Origin: Alphaproteobacteria bacterium
GTDB lineage: Bacteria > Pseudomonadota > Alphaproteobacteria > CACIAM-22H2
DNA length: 64,000 bases
Direction: 5' to 3'
Assembly: GCA_017308135.1 (NCBI GenBank)
Contig: JAFKFM010000008.1
Coordinates: 496,001-560,000 of the forward strand
Shown here: positions 54,503 through 64,000 of the stretch, in pieces
How positions within the stretch are numbered: the stretch's first letter is position 1
Layout of the letters: every line of letters begins with the position of its first letter
Notes under the pieces: generated by a model
Databases searched by the model: none
Told to the model about the DNA's origin: nothing
What the model saw: the letters and a program-made list of their open reading frames with translations, nothing else
Translations under genes and position numbers: made by a program

Positions 54503-55402
54503 ATGGCATCGATCGCGCACAAGATGGGTGCCGCGCGAGCGCAGGCATGGTTCGGCTTAGGCCTCACCGTGCCCGCGCTCGCGGGCTTCTTCGTTCTTAT
54601 TCTCGGCCCCTTCCTGGCGTCGGTCTATTTCGCGCTGCACGAGTACCGGATCGATTCCGCCGTGCCGACCTTCGTCGGCACGCGCAATCTCGAAGCATTG
54701 TGGCGCGAAACGACCTTCTGGCAGTCGTGGCGCACGACGGTGCTCTACGTCGTCGTCACGACCGGATTGACGGCCGTTCTTGGAACCGCCTACGCGCTGT
54801 TCCTGAACGAGCCGTTCCGCGGCCGCAACATCGTGCGCGCCGCGTCGCTGCTGCCGTGGGTGTTGCCCAGCACCGTGACGGCGTTCCTGTGGGCCTGGAT
54901 GTTCCACGGCCAATACGGCGTGATCAACGCCGCGCTGCTGACGCTCGGCACGATCAACCAGCCATTCTTTTGGCTGTCGACGTCGAACGGCGCGCTCGCC
55001 GCCGTCATCCTCGCCAAGGCTTGGCTCAGCACGCCGATCGTCATGCTGTTCGTGCTGGCGGCGCTGCAATCGCTGCCGATGGAACAAGTCGAAGCCGCGC
55101 GCTTGGACGGGGCCGGCGACGGCGCGGTCCTGCGTTACGTCGTGCTGCCGCATATTTCGCGCACGCTTGGCATCGTGCTCGTGCTGCAAGCGATGGGCAA
55201 TCTTCAGGTCTTCGACGTGATCTACGCGATGACGGCCGGCGGCCCCGTGCGCGCCACGACCGTGCTGTCGATCGAGGTCTATCGCCGCGCGTTCGAACAA
55301 TGGAATCTCGGCATGGCCGCCGCCGTCGGTCTCGTCTGGTTCGCGACGATCGCGGGCGTGGCGCTCGTCTATCTACGCATGCTGCTGAAGGACAACGATT
55401 GA
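54503..55402 (+). CDS. Carbohydrate ABC permease (MalF type)
   Basis: This 299-aa CUT1 permease starts MASIAHKMGAARAQAWFGLG with a first membrane helix LTVPALAGFFVLILGPFLAS; the coupling loop is VEAARLDGAGDGAVLRYVVL. ATG at 54503 lies 8 bases past the binding-protein stop; longer frames read through that gene and are rejected. Its TGA overlaps the next ATG (TGATG), so the two permeases are coupled. Confidence 0.92.
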   Translation: MASIAHKMGAARAQAWFGLGLTVPALAGFFVLILGPFLASVYFALHEYRIDSAVPTFVGTRNLEALWRETTFWQSWRTTVLYVVVTTGLTAVLGTAYALFLNEPFRGRNIVRAASLLPWVLPSTVTAFLWAWMFHGQYGVINAALLTLGTINQPFFWLSTSNGALAAVILAKAWLSTPIVMLFVLAALQSLPMEQVEAARLDGAGDGAVLRYVVLPHISRTLGIVLVLQAMGNLQVFDVIYAMTAGGPVRATTVLSIEVYRRAFEQWNLGMAAAVGLVWFATIAGVALVYLRMLLKDND

Positions 55403-56253
55403 TGGCGCCCGTCGTTCTCACCGCGCGCGCACCCGGTGCGGTCTTCCTGCGCATCGTGCTGTTCGGATTGCTGCTCTTCTTCCTGTTCTTCCCCGTCTAT
55501 TGGATGGTGGCGACGTCGTTTCGCCCCCAAGGCGAAGTGTTCGCGCAATTTCCGACGATCTTCCCCTACGCGCCCACACTCGACAATTTCCGCCGCGCTT
55601 GGGGGCAATCGGATCTGCCGCTCTACCTCGTCAACAGCCTGTTGACCGCCGGCGGATCCGCGCTGCTGACCACCACCCTCGCCTCGCTCGCCGCCTATGG
55701 CTTCGCGAAGTACAAGTTCCGGGGGCGCAAATCGCTGATGTATCTGATGATCTCGGCGCAGATGTTCCCCTTCGCCGTGATCCTGATCAGCATTTATTCG
55801 CTGTTGCAGACGCTGAACTTGCTCAACACGCTCGCGGGATTGACCATCGCCTATATCGTGTTCGCGCTGCCGGCGGCGATCTATATCCTCTATTCCTTCT
55901 TCATGCGCCTGCCGAACGAACTGCTCGAGGCCGCGCGTATCGACGGTGCGGGCGAGCTGCGCATCCTCACCAAGGTTATTCTGCCATTGTCGGGCCCCGC
56001 TTTGATCGCGGTCGGGATCTACTCGTTCATGTGGGCATGGAACGATCTGCTCTATTCGCTCACGCTGATCACCCGCGACGATTCGCGCACGATCGGGCCG
56101 GGCTTGTTGCTCGCCTTCTTCGGCGAAATGCAACAGGACTGGGCGGGTGCCATGGCCGCGTCGATCCTCGCCTCGTTGCCCGCCGTGATCGTCTTCGGCG
56201 CATTGCAGCGCTATTTCGTCCAAGGGCTGACCGCCGGCGCCGTCAAATCCTGA
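55402..56253 (+). CDS. Carbohydrate ABC permease (MalG type)
   Basis: This 283-aa CUT1 permease has six hydrophobic segments from RIVLFGLLLFFLFFPVYWMV onward, the coupling loop LLEAARIDGAGELRILTKVI, and a C-terminus RYFVQGLTAGAVKS typical of MalG-like proteins. It is the last gene of the operon; no ATP-binding gene follows, so the ATPase at 43161 or one elsewhere must drive this importer. A strong terminator lies at 56418-56446. Confidence 0.92.
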   Translation: MAPVVLTARAPGAVFLRIVLFGLLLFFLFFPVYWMVATSFRPQGEVFAQFPTIFPYAPTLDNFRRAWGQSDLPLYLVNSLLTAGGSALLTTTLASLAAYGFAKYKFRGRKSLMYLMISAQMFPFAVILISIYSLLQTLNLLNTLAGLTIAYIVFALPAAIYILYSFFMRLPNELLEAARIDGAGELRILTKVILPLSGPALIAVGIYSFMWAWNDLLYSLTLITRDDSRTIGPGLLLAFFGEMQQDWAGAMAASILASLPAVIVFGALQRYFVQGLTAGAVKS

Positions 56254-56417
56254 GCGACAGCCGCAAGCGCGCCGAAGTCCTTCGCCAGTGTCCCAAGCAA
56301 GCATCTTCGTTTTGGCATGATAACCGGCCACGAAGAAACTTCACGAGAAACGGAATCCGCCCAAGAATCGACTTTTGACGGAGATATGGTGATTTTTCGT
56401 CGCGGGCATTCGACGAA

Positions 56418-56446
56418 AAAGGCCCCGGTCGGAAACCGGGGCCTTT
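56418..56446. terminator. Bidirectional intrinsic terminator
   Basis: AAAGGCCCCGGT (56418-56429) pairs perfectly with ACCGGGGCCTTT (56435-56446) around a CGGAA loop, giving a 12-bp G+C-rich stem. It is followed by TGTTT on the plus strand and flanked by AAAAA on the left, so it can work in both directions. It should stop the plus-strand sugar operon and anything transcribed leftward past the tRNA remnant. Confidence 0.85.
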
Positions 56447-56462
56447 GTTTCATCTGGGCCGA

Positions 56463-56516
<54 letters not shown>

Positions 56517-56797
56517 TTGTCGCGCGGCAAGACCTTTAACGCCGAAGCCCGCCGCTGGTTTCCCAGGGCAGGCTTCTTTCTTGGTCAGAGCGGTAGGATT
56601 CAAATCCCGTGACGCGTCGCGTCGCGCCCAGTCCCCCAGCTATGTACGCGATCAGCAAATTAGAAACGGCGTCTGGGTCCGCGTGGAAGCGCCGGCTTCG
56701 GCAACGACGCTGGTCTTACCATAATCACAAAGCATGCTTTCCACCGCTTAAATATTTGAATTCACTTCATTTGGCCTCTTCACTATCCGACGCCAAT

Positions 56798-56828
56798 AGT
56801 TCTCATCTTCATCGCCTACGGCACGCCA
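56798..56828. repeat. Dispersed element, copy C
   Basis: The plus strand reads AGTTCTCATCTTCATCGCC then TACGGCACGCCA. It has the same orientation as the other copies and ends 30 bp beyond the stop of the response regulator gene. Unlike copies A and B it lacks an A+T-rich flank. The minus-strand frame reads WRAVGDEDENYW. Confidence 0.7.
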
Positions 56829-56857
56829 CGCGAAGCTTTCGGCGCCGTTCGCAACGG

Positions 56858-57676
56858 TCAAATGACTTTGCGGCGGACTCCGACCTTCGGCATCAATTCC
56901 GTGACATGCGATAGATCGCGCAAGGCTGCGATCAGCACTTCCGTCACGCGCGTGCCGGATGGCGCGATCAGGCGTCCGCTTTTCGTCGTCATGTTCTCGG
57001 CCAGCATGTCGCCGACCCGGATTTCTTCCCAGGCCAGCGAGATGCTTTGCTGACCCGATGCGATCGCCACGTCCCCGGCCCGAATCACCGCGACGACGCT
57101 TTCGGCGAGCTTGCCCACGTCGGTTTCGATCGTCGAAGCGTCAAGTTCGGGGATCACCAGCATTTTGTAGATGTCCGCCGGCTTCAACTGCAACGGCATC
57201 TGGAGCCCCCGCAAGACGCGGTCGGCCACGGCCTTCTGACTGACCGGTTTCGAGGCGAAGCCTTGCGCGTCCAACGCGACGGCGGCGCCGATCAGCGCTT
57301 CGTCGGAATGTGCCGACATGATGACGACAGGCAGGTCGCGCGGCGCCACCGTCATACCCGCGCGGATCGCCTTCAGCATTTCCAGCCCGTTCATCGGCAG
57401 CATGCGTATATCGCTGACGACGCAGTCGATCTTCTGGCTGACATGTGGACCGCCTTGGAACAGGTCCGGCCGCTGGCGTTTCAAGGTTTCGATCGTGCTG
57501 CCCGACATCGCATCGCCCAGCCCCAGGATCGTCAAGGCTTCGAACCCGTCGGACGCTTCGACCGTCGTGGCGCCGAACGCCTTCAGGCCTTGCGAGATCA
57601 TGCCGCGAATGAATTTCTGATCGTCGACGACCATGACTTTGATTTCGTAGAGCGGGCGATCGGGAATGACGGACAT
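56858..57676 (-). CDS. Response regulator with an insertion in the receiver domain
   Basis: This 272-aa protein has an N-terminal CheY-like receiver: acidic pair Asp18/Asp19 (VMVVDDQKF), phosphoacceptor Asp89 (VVSDIRMLP), Ser/Thr switch in VVIMSAHS, and the Lys in FASKPVS. About 28 residues (LGLGDAMSGS to GGPHVSQK) are inserted before the strand that carries Asp89. The C-terminus (from about residue 165) holds no recognised DNA-binding domain; it includes LPxLDASTIETDVGKLA-like helical sequence and ends VGDMLAENMTTKSGRLIAPS, a pattern seen next to HD-GYP-type proteins. It lies 12 bp after the hybrid kinase gene and is probably its partner. Confidence 0.85.
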   Translation of the reverse strand: MSVIPDRPLYEIKVMVVDDQKFIRGMISQGLKAFGATTVEASDGFEALTILGLGDAMSGSTIETLKRQRPDLFQGGPHVSQKIDCVVSDIRMLPMNGLEMLKAIRAGMTVAPRDLPVVIMSAHSDEALIGAAVALDAQGFASKPVSQKAVADRVLRGLQMPLQLKPADIYKMLVIPELDASTIETDVGKLAESVVAVIRAGDVAIASGQQSISLAWEEIRVGDMLAENMTTKSGRLIAPSGTRVTEVLIAALRDLSHVTELMPKVGVRRKVI

Positions 57677-57688
57677 GTCGAATATCTT

Positions 57689-60600
57689 TCAGTTCGGAAG
57701 CTTGTCGATATAGGCGCCGAGCTTGGCGAAACCCGTGCGGATGCGTGCGGCGAATGCGCCGACGCGCGGAAGATCGCCGTCGCGTGCCGCGGTTTCGGCT
57801 TCCCTGCACAGATCGGAAAGCCAAGCGGCACCGACGGAGGCGGTCGTGCCCTTCATCGCGTGCGCGGCTTCGCGCGCCTTGGCAGCGTCGCCTGCGGCCA
57901 GTGCCGCATCCAGATCGTCCGGACCTTGCATCGCCGTTTCGGCAAAGAAACGCAATGCCGCATGGATGGTCGAATCATCGTCGCTGCCGAGCTGATCGAC
58001 GAGGACGTTCCGGTCGATCAGCGGCGGTTCGCTGGTCGGCACGGGATTGGCGCTGCTGCGCCGCAACGCCAGGGCGGCCGGCAATCGACGCTCCAACTCG
58101 TGGCGCACCACGTCGTAGCGCATCGGCTTGGTGAGATAGCCGTCCGCCCCCGCCGCCGTCACCAGACGGCCGGTTTCAGGCAACGCATCGGCGGTCAGCA
58201 CGACGATCGGCAGGCGCGGCGCGCCATCGCGCGCTTCGGCGGCGCGGATGGTTTTGGCAAGCTCGAGCCCGTCCATCTCCGGCATGTGATAGTCGGTGAG
58301 CAGCACGCCGTAGCCCGGCTCCTCGCGCAGCGCCTGTAGCGCCTCCTTGCCATTGAAGACGAAACGGGACGCGAAGCCGGCGCGGTCGAGCACGCGCTTG
58401 ATGACGTACTGGTTGGTCTTGTTGTCTTCGGCGACGAGGACCGCGGCATTGGCCGCGCGCGCCGCCTCAAGCGACGGCGGCACGAAGCGTTCGGCGGCCG
58501 CGGACGAAACGGCGCTCTGCGCGTCGGCGAGCGAAGCGCGGTCGAGGGCGGCGGCGATCGCCAGCCACACGCGCTGACGGCGCAGCGGCATGGTGATCGC
58601 GTCGAACGCGCCGGATTCCGGCGCCGCCTTCAACGTCGATGCCAGCGAACGCGGTGCCGCCAGGATCGCGCGGGCTCCCGGAAACGCTTCGATCAGGCGC
58701 TTCGAGACGGCGATCGCCTCGCTCGACGTACCGCGCAACATCAACACCGGGACGGAGCCGGCGGGAATGTCGCCCTCCTCCACATGGTCGCGCAAAATCG
58801 GTTTGATCGCGGCGGCGCCGAGGATCGCGTCCAACGCATCGCGGGCGATCCCTTTGAATCCGATCGCGACGACTTTGGCGTCGGAAATATCCACGGCCGG
58901 ACGCGAAGGCGCGCGTTCCACCACCTCGGCCGGCAGGCGCACCCAGAAGGTCGAACCTTCGCCCGGCGTCGAGCGCACGCCGACATCCCCGCCCATCAAT
59001 TGCGCCAGACGCTGGGTGATCGACAGGCCTAGCCCCGTGCCGCCGAATTTGCGCGAAGTCGAGGAATCCGCCTGCGTGAAGGCCTGGAATAATTTCTCGG
59101 TCTGCGCTTGCGTCATGCCGATGCCGGTATCGCGGATCTCGATCAACACGCTTTCGTCGCGATCGCCCTGGCGCACCTGTTCGAACTTCACGCGTGCGAC
59201 GATGGCGCCTTCGTCGGTGAACTTGACCGCGTTGGAAAGATAATTGAGCACGATCTGGCGCAAGCGCGTCGGGTCGCCCGCGATCCGCGCGGGCATACTC
59301 GGATCGACTTCGACGATCAGATCGAGCCCTTTCTCGTCCGCGCGCGACGCGATCAATTCAGCCGCTTCCTCCACCACGTCGCCGATATCCAGCGGCAGGC
59401 GTTCGAATTCCAAGCGCCCGGCTTCGATCTTCGAGAAGTCGAGAATGTCATTGAGGATCGTCATCAGCGCTTCGGCCGAGCCGCGAATGACCTTCGACAT
59501 TTCGCGCTGATCGGCGCTGAGCTCGGTCTGGTCGAGCATTTCGGCCATCGACATCACGCCGTTCATCGGCGTGCGGATTTCGTGGCTCATCGTCGCCAAG
59601 AAGTGCGACTTCGCCTTGGTCGCTTCCTCGGCCGCATCCTTGGCCTTCTGGAGTTCGATCTCGGCCGTCTTGCGCGCGGAAATGTCACGCACCGAGGCGG
59701 CGATAACGTCTTCGCCGGGAATGGGGTTGAGCGAGACTTCGACCGGAAACTCGCGGCCCTTGCGATCGATGCCGATCAGATCCTGCCCCGTCCCCATCGC
59801 GCGGCTGGTCGGGTTTTTCGCGTAGCCGTCGCGCATCCCGACATGCTTGCCGTGGAACCGCGCGGGAAGAAGAATTTCGATCGGCTTGCCGAGCATCTCG
59901 TCGCGCCGCCAGCCGAACAGCGTTTCCGCCTGGCGATTGACGAAACGGATGACGCTCGTCCGATCGACGATCAGCATCGCGTCGGGCGTGCCTTCGAGCA
60001 ACGCTTCGGTGCGCACGCGTTCGCGCCGCACACGCTCCTCAGACTCGCGCTGCTGGGTTACGTCGAGCAGCCAAAGCAGCGCACAAGGCCGCTCGTGATA
60101 TTCGATCCGCTCCGCCGAAATCGACATAATCGGTGAATTCGCGGGGCCCGCATCGATGCGGAATTCCTGCGCGGTCACGATGGACCTGCGTTTGAGGCTG
60201 CCCAACAATTCGTCGAGGATCTCGCCGCCGTCCTCCCGGCGCAGCGCGAGCGGCGCGCTGGCGAGGTCGCGTTTCGTCGTATCCAGCAACGCCGCCGCGC
60301 GCTCGCTGGCGAACAACACGCTGCGATCGTCGAGAGCGACGACGACGGCGCCGGCCGGGCCGCTATCCAGCAAGCCCGCGAGCCGCGCTTCGCCTTCCTT
60401 GAGTTTCGCGTTCAGTTGATCGGCTTCGAGCAGCGTTTCGCGGAACGTGACCATACCGGCGGCGAGGCGCCCGATCTCGTCGAGGCGTTCGGTGTGCGGC
60501 ACGTCGATCGTGTGATTGCCCGTCGAGAGGCGCGCCAGCGTGCCGGTCAACGCCACGATCGGCGCGCCGATGCTGCGCGCGAACAGGCCCGCGAAGGCCG

Positions 60601-61660
60601 CCAGCACCAGGCACAATATCCCCGCGACGACGAAATTGAAGGTCAGTTCCTCGTAGATCGCCGTTTGGACTTCGGCGAGATCGGTCTTCGCGGTGATCGC
60701 CCAATGCACCCCGTAGATGTCCAGCGGCTTGATCGCGCTGATCGCCGTAATTCCGCGATAGTCCCTATAGTGAACCGTGGCGGTTTCACCCGCCAGCGCG
60801 CGCCGCACGCCTTCGGTTTCGACGCGTAGCACGAGCGGCCCGGCCGACGAAAATCGCGCGGCGTTGCGGGCGATGAAGTCGGATCCGACGATCACGATTT
60901 CGCCCGTATGCCCAAGATCCGGCGCGCCGCGCACCACGTCCCGGAAATTCGTGTCGGGTAACGCCATCAGAACAGCGCCGATCACAGCACCCGCGCCGTC
61001 GAGCACTGACATGGCCAGAAAACCGGTCGGCTCGTCCCCGGCCGGCTTGTAGAATCCGATATCAGAGAAAGCTGGCGCGGAGGGCGGATTCTTGGCCATC
61101 GTGTCGATGAATACGCGCACAGCCAATGCGGCCGGATCGCCGTCGAGCAGATTGCTGCCGAAGTCGCTCCGCTTGCGGACCGTGTAGAAGACGTCGCCGC
61201 GCCGATCGACGAATAGCAGGTCGGGAACGTCGTTTTCCTGGATCCAACGCAACCACGAGCGATGATAGGCGCGATGGAAGGAATCGTAGCGCGATCCATC
61301 ACCCGCGAGTTCGATCGTACCGCGCAGCGCCGCCGGCGTAGCGTCGTCAGACGCAAAACGTGCGACCAGCGCCTTGCGCGCCTCGGGGCTCAACTCGCCA
61401 AAGGCCGCCGCCATATCGCCGAACGAGGACCGCAAAGCCGGATTCAAAACCAGCGTGCGCAGCACCGCGACGTTTTGCGTGATGCTGCTTTCGATACCGG
61501 CGGCGACGACGTTGCGGATATCCTCGACTTTGCTTTCCGCCGCTCGGACGAGTTGGCGATAGGTCTGAAGGGCCGACAAAGCGGCGACGGCAAGCCCCGT
61601 CGCCAAGCACAGAGCCGCGACCACAAACACGATCCGAGCCGCGATCGATCGACGCAACAT
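57689..61660 (-). CDS. Hybrid sensor histidine kinase with Cache, HAMP, PAS, receiver and Hpt domains
   Basis: This 1323-aa membrane kinase has membrane helix 1 at about residues 10-30, a periplasmic Cache-type sensor to about 335, helix 2 at about 338-358, then HAMP (to about 410), two PAS domains (about 420-670), HisKA with [11 protein letters not shown] (His near 692), and HATPase ([20 protein letters not shown], about 800-890). Two receiver-like domains follow: the first (about 925-1040) has lost its phosphoacceptor Asp, and the second has [12 protein letters not shown] (Asp near 1118). The C-terminal Hpt domain contains [11 protein letters not shown] (His near 1267). This is a full phosphorelay in one chain. 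The ligand is unknown. Confidence 0.93.
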   Translation of the reverse strand: MLRRSIAARIVFVVAALCLATGLAVAALSALQTYRQLVRAAESKVEDIRNVVAAGIESSITQNVAVLRTLVLNPALRSSFGDMAAAFGELSPEARKALVARFASDDATPAALRGTIELAGDGSRYDSFHRAYHRSWLRWIQENDVPDLLFVDRRGDVFYTVRKRSDFGSNLLDGDPAALAVRVFIDTMAKNPPSAPAFSDIGFYKPAGDEPTGFLAMSVLDGAGAVIGAVLMALPDTNFRDVVRGAPDLGHTGEIVIVGSDFIARNAARFSSAGPLVLRVETEGVRRALAGETATVHYRDYRGITAISAIKPLDIYGVHWAITAKTDLAEVQTAIYEELTFNFVVAGILCLVLAAFAGLFARSIGAPIVALTGTLARLSTGNHTIDVPHTERLDEIGRLAAGMVTFRETLLEADQLNAKLKEGEARLAGLLDSGPAGAVVVALDDRSVLFASERAAALLDTTKRDLASAPLALRREDGGEILDELLGSLKRRSIVTAQEFRIDAGPANSPIMSISAERIEYHERPCALLWLLDVTQQRESEERVRRERVRTEALLEGTPDAMLIVDRTSVIRFVNRQAETLFGWRRDEMLGKPIEILLPARFHGKHVGMRDGYAKNPTSRAMGTGQDLIGIDRKGREFPVEVSLNPIPGEDVIAASVRDISARKTAEIELQKAKDAAEEATKAKSHFLATMSHEIRTPMNGVMSMAEMLDQTELSADQREMSKVIRGSAEALMTILNDILDFSKIEAGRLEFERLPLDIGDVVEEAAELIASRADEKGLDLIVEVDPSMPARIAGDPTRLRQIVLNYLSNAVKFTDEGAIVARVKFEQVRQGDRDESVLIEIRDTGIGMTQAQTEKLFQAFTQADSSTSRKFGGTGLGLSITQRLAQLMGGDVGVRSTPGEGSTFWVRLPAEVVERAPSRPAVDISDAKVVAIGFKGIARDALDAILGAAAIKPILRDHVEEGDIPAGSVPVLMLRGTSSEAIAVSKRLIEAFPGARAILAAPRSLASTLKAAPESGAFDAITMPLRRQRVWLAIAAALDRASLADAQSAVSSAAAERFVPPSLEAARAANAAVLVAEDNKTNQYVIKRVLDRAGFASRFVFNGKEALQALREEPGYGVLLTDYHMPEMDGLELAKTIRAAEARDGAPRLPIVVLTADALPETGRLVTAAGADGYLTKPMRYDVVRHELERRLPAALALRRSSANPVPTSEPPLIDRNVLVDQLGSDDDSTIHAALRFFAETAMQGPDDLDAALAAGDAAKAREAAHAMKGTTASVGAAWLSDLCREAETAARDGDLPRVGAFAARIRTGFAKLGAYIDKLPN

Positions 61661-61951
61661 TGTATCAATACCGATGAATATCAGACGACGTCAGCTTCCC
61701 ACCGGCATCGGATTTCGTCAAAAGACAGCTATGGAATATGCGCCGAATGAAGTTTCAACCGCTATTTGCACCTGACCTGACCATCTCCGCCTATCTTGTT
61801 ACCGCGATCGCCCAGTAGTTCTCACCTTCATCGCCGATGGCACGCCAACTTTTGCGGGAGTGTTTTCACATATTAGTATAATTTTGGCATCGGCCGAGCG
61901 GAACAACGCACCGTATTCGACCCACGCCGGCGAATCCCAGCGAACTCGTAT
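61661..61951. other. Intergenic region between the TIM-barrel gene and the kinase gene
   Basis: This 291-bp region should contain the promoter of the minus-strand kinase gene at its left part. Dispersed-element copy D occupies 61817-61855. No coding frame or terminator is convincing. Confidence 0.4.
61817..61855. repeat. Dispersed element, copy D
   Basis: The plus strand reads AGTTCTCACCTTCATCGCC then GATGGCACGCCAACTTTTGC. It lies about 105 bp beyond the 3' end of the gene at 61952, in the same orientation as the other copies, followed by a moderately A+T-rich stretch. The minus-strand frame reads WRAIGDEGENYWAIAVTR then a stop. Confidence 0.7.
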
Positions 61952-64000
61952 CTAGACGAACTTCGCATCGTCCGGATGGATGACGACATAGGGCTGCCCG
62001 GCGAGGTCGGCGCCGAGGCCCGGGGCGAAGATCGGCCCTTCCCCGCTGTCGAACACCACATAGAACTGGATCGGATAGTTCGATTCCGTGAACGCCGCCG
62101 GCAGCGTTGCCGTGAAGCCTTGGCCGTCGGCCGACATCATGGTCTTCGACCAGATTTCGCCCTGATGAACATGGCGGAAATACAATATCGCCGCCGAATC
62201 TTTCACGGGATTGCGAACGGCGATCGTCAGCGCTTTGCCGCGCGCGTAACGCTGCGGATACGTGCCGGAAAGCGCCGCACTCGGCCGCGCTCGCCAGTTT
62301 CGCATCGCCGCCAGCCGCGCCGCGACTTTTGCCTGCTCGACGATCGGGCGATCGCGATCGTTGATGTACCAGAACTCGAAATCCTGGATGTCGCGATCGA
62401 TGCCGGCGAGTCGGTCGCGCCAAGCACCACGCAACCACGGCTGCGGCCCGTAGGAGAGATCGGTCTGATAGACGCCGTCGGCCGCATTGACGATCGCGAC
62501 CCACGCGTCACGTGCGCGGACGTAATCGTTCATCGCCGCGTCGTAAGCCGCGCGCCCGCCCGCGATCAGATAGAGTTCGTGCGCGCAGGCCGAGCGGAAT
62601 CGCGCGGCGAAAAAGCGCGCGAGCGATGCCTGGATCTGCGCATCGACGACATAGCGACGCGTCGCGGGACGATAAGCATCCGCGCAAGCCCGCACCGCGC
62701 GCAATGCGGCCTCGCATTCATCGGCGAGTGCGTCGAGCCACACCGCGACGTCGAGCGCCGTGTATTTCTCGATCGGCGTGCCGTTCCACAGCGCCGCGAC
62801 CGTATCGCGCGGATTGGCGAAAAGCTGCGGATCGAAAGTCGGCACGTCGCCGAAACGCGTCGAGGAATCCGAATCGTAGCCGTAGGGATAGGTCGTCGGC
62901 GGATAGACCAGCGACATGTTGTCGTAGATCTCCGGCCAATAGGTGTTATTGCAAGCCGAAACGCCGTGCGCGAGCGTGACCAGCGGTAACACGCGGCTGG
63001 CATGCGCGAGTGCCTTCTCGCACGCTTCGGCGGCATCGCCCGCCGTCGCACGCAAAAACCGCAGCCAGCTTTCGCGCGGCGCGTCGGTCGAGTAGGCGAA
63101 CCGGCCTTGCAGCAAATAGCCGTATTCGAATTTCGACCAATCGTAGCGGCCGCGTAGCTCTTCGGGCTCGTAGCAGAAGCGTTCGCCCAAACGCCCCGAC
63201 CCCATCCGGCCCTTGAAGGACAAGGGCTCGCAGAATTCCATGCCCGATGCGCCACAGAACCGTGCCGCGCGCGCATAGGCGGCCGCGAAGGCCGGGTCGC
63301 CCGACAGCAACACGCGCTGCGTGCCCGGCCAGACGCGCACGAGCACATCGTAATCGCGATCGCTCGCCAGCAGATCGCCATAGCCATAGCGCAGGAAGCG
63401 ACGCGAACCTTCGCTAAGCTTGAATATCTGCCCGACGGCTTCGTCGGACGGCATCTCGCGCCGGCGCACGGCGGATTGGTGATAGGGCAAACCCGTATGC
63501 TCGGCCATGAACTTGGGCGACATCGTCATCTTGTGCCCGGTCGATAGGGCGATCTCCATGATGCGGCGATCGGTGCCCTTGGCGTGAACGTCGAGCGCGA
63601 TCGGCCGGCCGATATCCTTGAGCGAGGAGAACACCGTCTCCCAGAACGGATAGCTGCCTTCCGGGACGCCGCCTTCGACATGGACGCGGATCGTCAGGCC
63701 GGTGATCTCGGGCACTTGCCGCATCAACGTCCCGAGCGCATCGCGGACGTATTCGGCCTGATTGCTCCGATCGATGCCGGTGATCTGATAATTCGCGCGC
63801 GGCACGTCGTGGAAGTCGTAGCCATGCGTCCAGAGCGCGACCTGGAATTCGAGCCCGCGCCGCGCCGCCTCGCGGCCGATGAAGCGCAGCATGCCCAGAT
63901 TGCGTTGCCGTTCTTCGGCCGACAGACCGTGGACGCGCACGTCATAGCCCGGCACGTCGACGAGGAACGGATAGGCGAAGTAGAAATACACGTCCTCGAT
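61952..64000 (-). CDS. Large putative TIM-barrel (glycosidase-like) protein, truncated by window edge
   Basis: The frame is open to base 64000, reading IEDVYFYFAYPF before the first internal GTG, so the N-terminus lies beyond the window; 682 residues are visible. Segments such as AARRGLEFQVALWTHGYDF, ITGLTIRVHVEGGVPEGSYP, RPIALDVHAKGTDRRIMEIA and YGYGDLLASDRDYDVLVRVW alternate strands and helices as in a (beta/alpha)8 barrel with acidic residues at strand ends. The middle is helical, and the last 110 residues (KALTIAVRNPVKDSAAILYF onward) look like a beta-sandwich. The overall layout recalls alpha-glucuronidase-type or other glycoside hydrolases, but no family signature is certain. A catalytic role is inferred only. 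Confidence 0.6.
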   Translation of the reverse strand: MEDVYFYFAYPFLVDVPGYDVRVHGLSAEERQRNLGMLRFIGREAARRGLEFQVALWTHGYDFHDVPRANYQITGIDRSNQAEYVRDALGTLMRQVPEITGLTIRVHVEGGVPEGSYPFWETVFSSLKDIGRPIALDVHAKGTDRRIMEIALSTGHKMTMSPKFMAEHTGLPYHQSAVRRREMPSDEAVGQIFKLSEGSRRFLRYGYGDLLASDRDYDVLVRVWPGTQRVLLSGDPAFAAAYARAARFCGASGMEFCEPLSFKGRMGSGRLGERFCYEPEELRGRYDWSKFEYGYLLQGRFAYSTDAPRESWLRFLRATAGDAAEACEKALAHASRVLPLVTLAHGVSACNNTYWPEIYDNMSLVYPPTTYPYGYDSDSSTRFGDVPTFDPQLFANPRDTVAALWNGTPIEKYTALDVAVWLDALADECEAALRAVRACADAYRPATRRYVVDAQIQASLARFFAARFRSACAHELYLIAGGRAAYDAAMNDYVRARDAWVAIVNAADGVYQTDLSYGPQPWLRGAWRDRLAGIDRDIQDFEFWYINDRDRPIVEQAKVAARLAAMRNWRARPSAALSGTYPQRYARGKALTIAVRNPVKDSAAILYFRHVHQGEIWSKTMMSADGQGFTATLPAAFTESNYPIQFYVVFDSGEGPIFAPGLGADLAGQPYVVIHPDDAKFV

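Noticed and set aside
61817-61855. Dispersed element read as a tmRNA tag (GDEGENYW resembling ANDENYALAA)
   Set aside because: No tRNA-like domain or pseudoknots surround it and four copies exist; tmRNA is normally single-copy.

Overview
The window looks like a G+C-rich alphaproteobacterial chromosome, possibly Rhodospirillales. The reasons are the codon usage, the Liv-type and sugar ABC operons with 4-base start/stop overlaps, split indolepyruvate oxidoreductase genes, and a mobilisation module of Ti-plasmid/MobL type. The assignment is an inference; no rRNA or other marker gene is present.

Positions 1-25,200 are an accessory region. It opens with the edge-truncated gene of a small conjugation accessory protein (1-318, minus), a probable oriT (about 684-725) and a MobA/MobL relaxase (747-2915). 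A 152-bp direct repeat rich in TTGTCACA/TGTGACAA motifs follows (2931-3195). Next is a type I restriction-modification operon, hsdM-hsdS-DUF4268-hsdR (3431-10378), with every junction overlapping. Four minus-strand genes of lower G+C follow (10621-23390): a 1634-aa STAND-type NTPase with a nuclease-like N-terminus, a 248-aa unknown protein, a 1650-aa NERD/pseudokinase/kinase/SF1-helicase fusion, and a 509-aa partner overlapping its end. The block ends in a gene-poor 2-kb stretch with a frameshifted tyrosine integrase, a long perfect hairpin and two CRISPR-repeat-like units. This reads as a mobile defence island; the NERD-kinase-helicase plus 509-aa pair is the best candidate for an undescribed system.

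Positions 25,375-41,672 are a catabolic and uptake locus. One minus-strand run carries a Liv-type binding protein, a bis-MGD molybdoenzyme, an FAD amine oxidase, an ornithine-cyclodeaminase-family protein, a cyclase-type hydrolase and IorA/IorB. A second minus-strand operon carries a RidA-like protein, an aminotransferase and LivG-LivF-LivH-LivM. A GntR/FCD regulator lies between them. TTTGATCAAA-type palindromes lie before the binding protein, the regulator and the ridA-like gene, which suggests one regulon for uptake, deamination and 2-oxoacid oxidation of an amino-acid-like compound.

Positions 42,223-56,253 hold two carbohydrate ABC systems, each next to a sulfatase and a LysR regulator. 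The left arm is DUF4432, ATPase, two permeases, binding protein and sulfatase. The right arm is sulfatase, SDR, binding protein and two permeases, with no ATPase of its own. Use of a sulfated sugar or sugar acid is plausible.

Positions 56,254-64,000 hold a strong terminator, a 54-nt 3' fragment of a tRNA-Lys(CUU) gene (a likely island attachment scar), a response regulator, a 1323-aa hybrid histidine kinase, and a large putative TIM-barrel protein cut by the window's right edge. A short sequence with consensus AGTTCTCAYCTTCRTCGCC followed by GGCACGCCA occurs four times (25191, 42067, 56798, 61817), always in the same orientation and 30-155 bp beyond the 3' end of a minus-strand gene.
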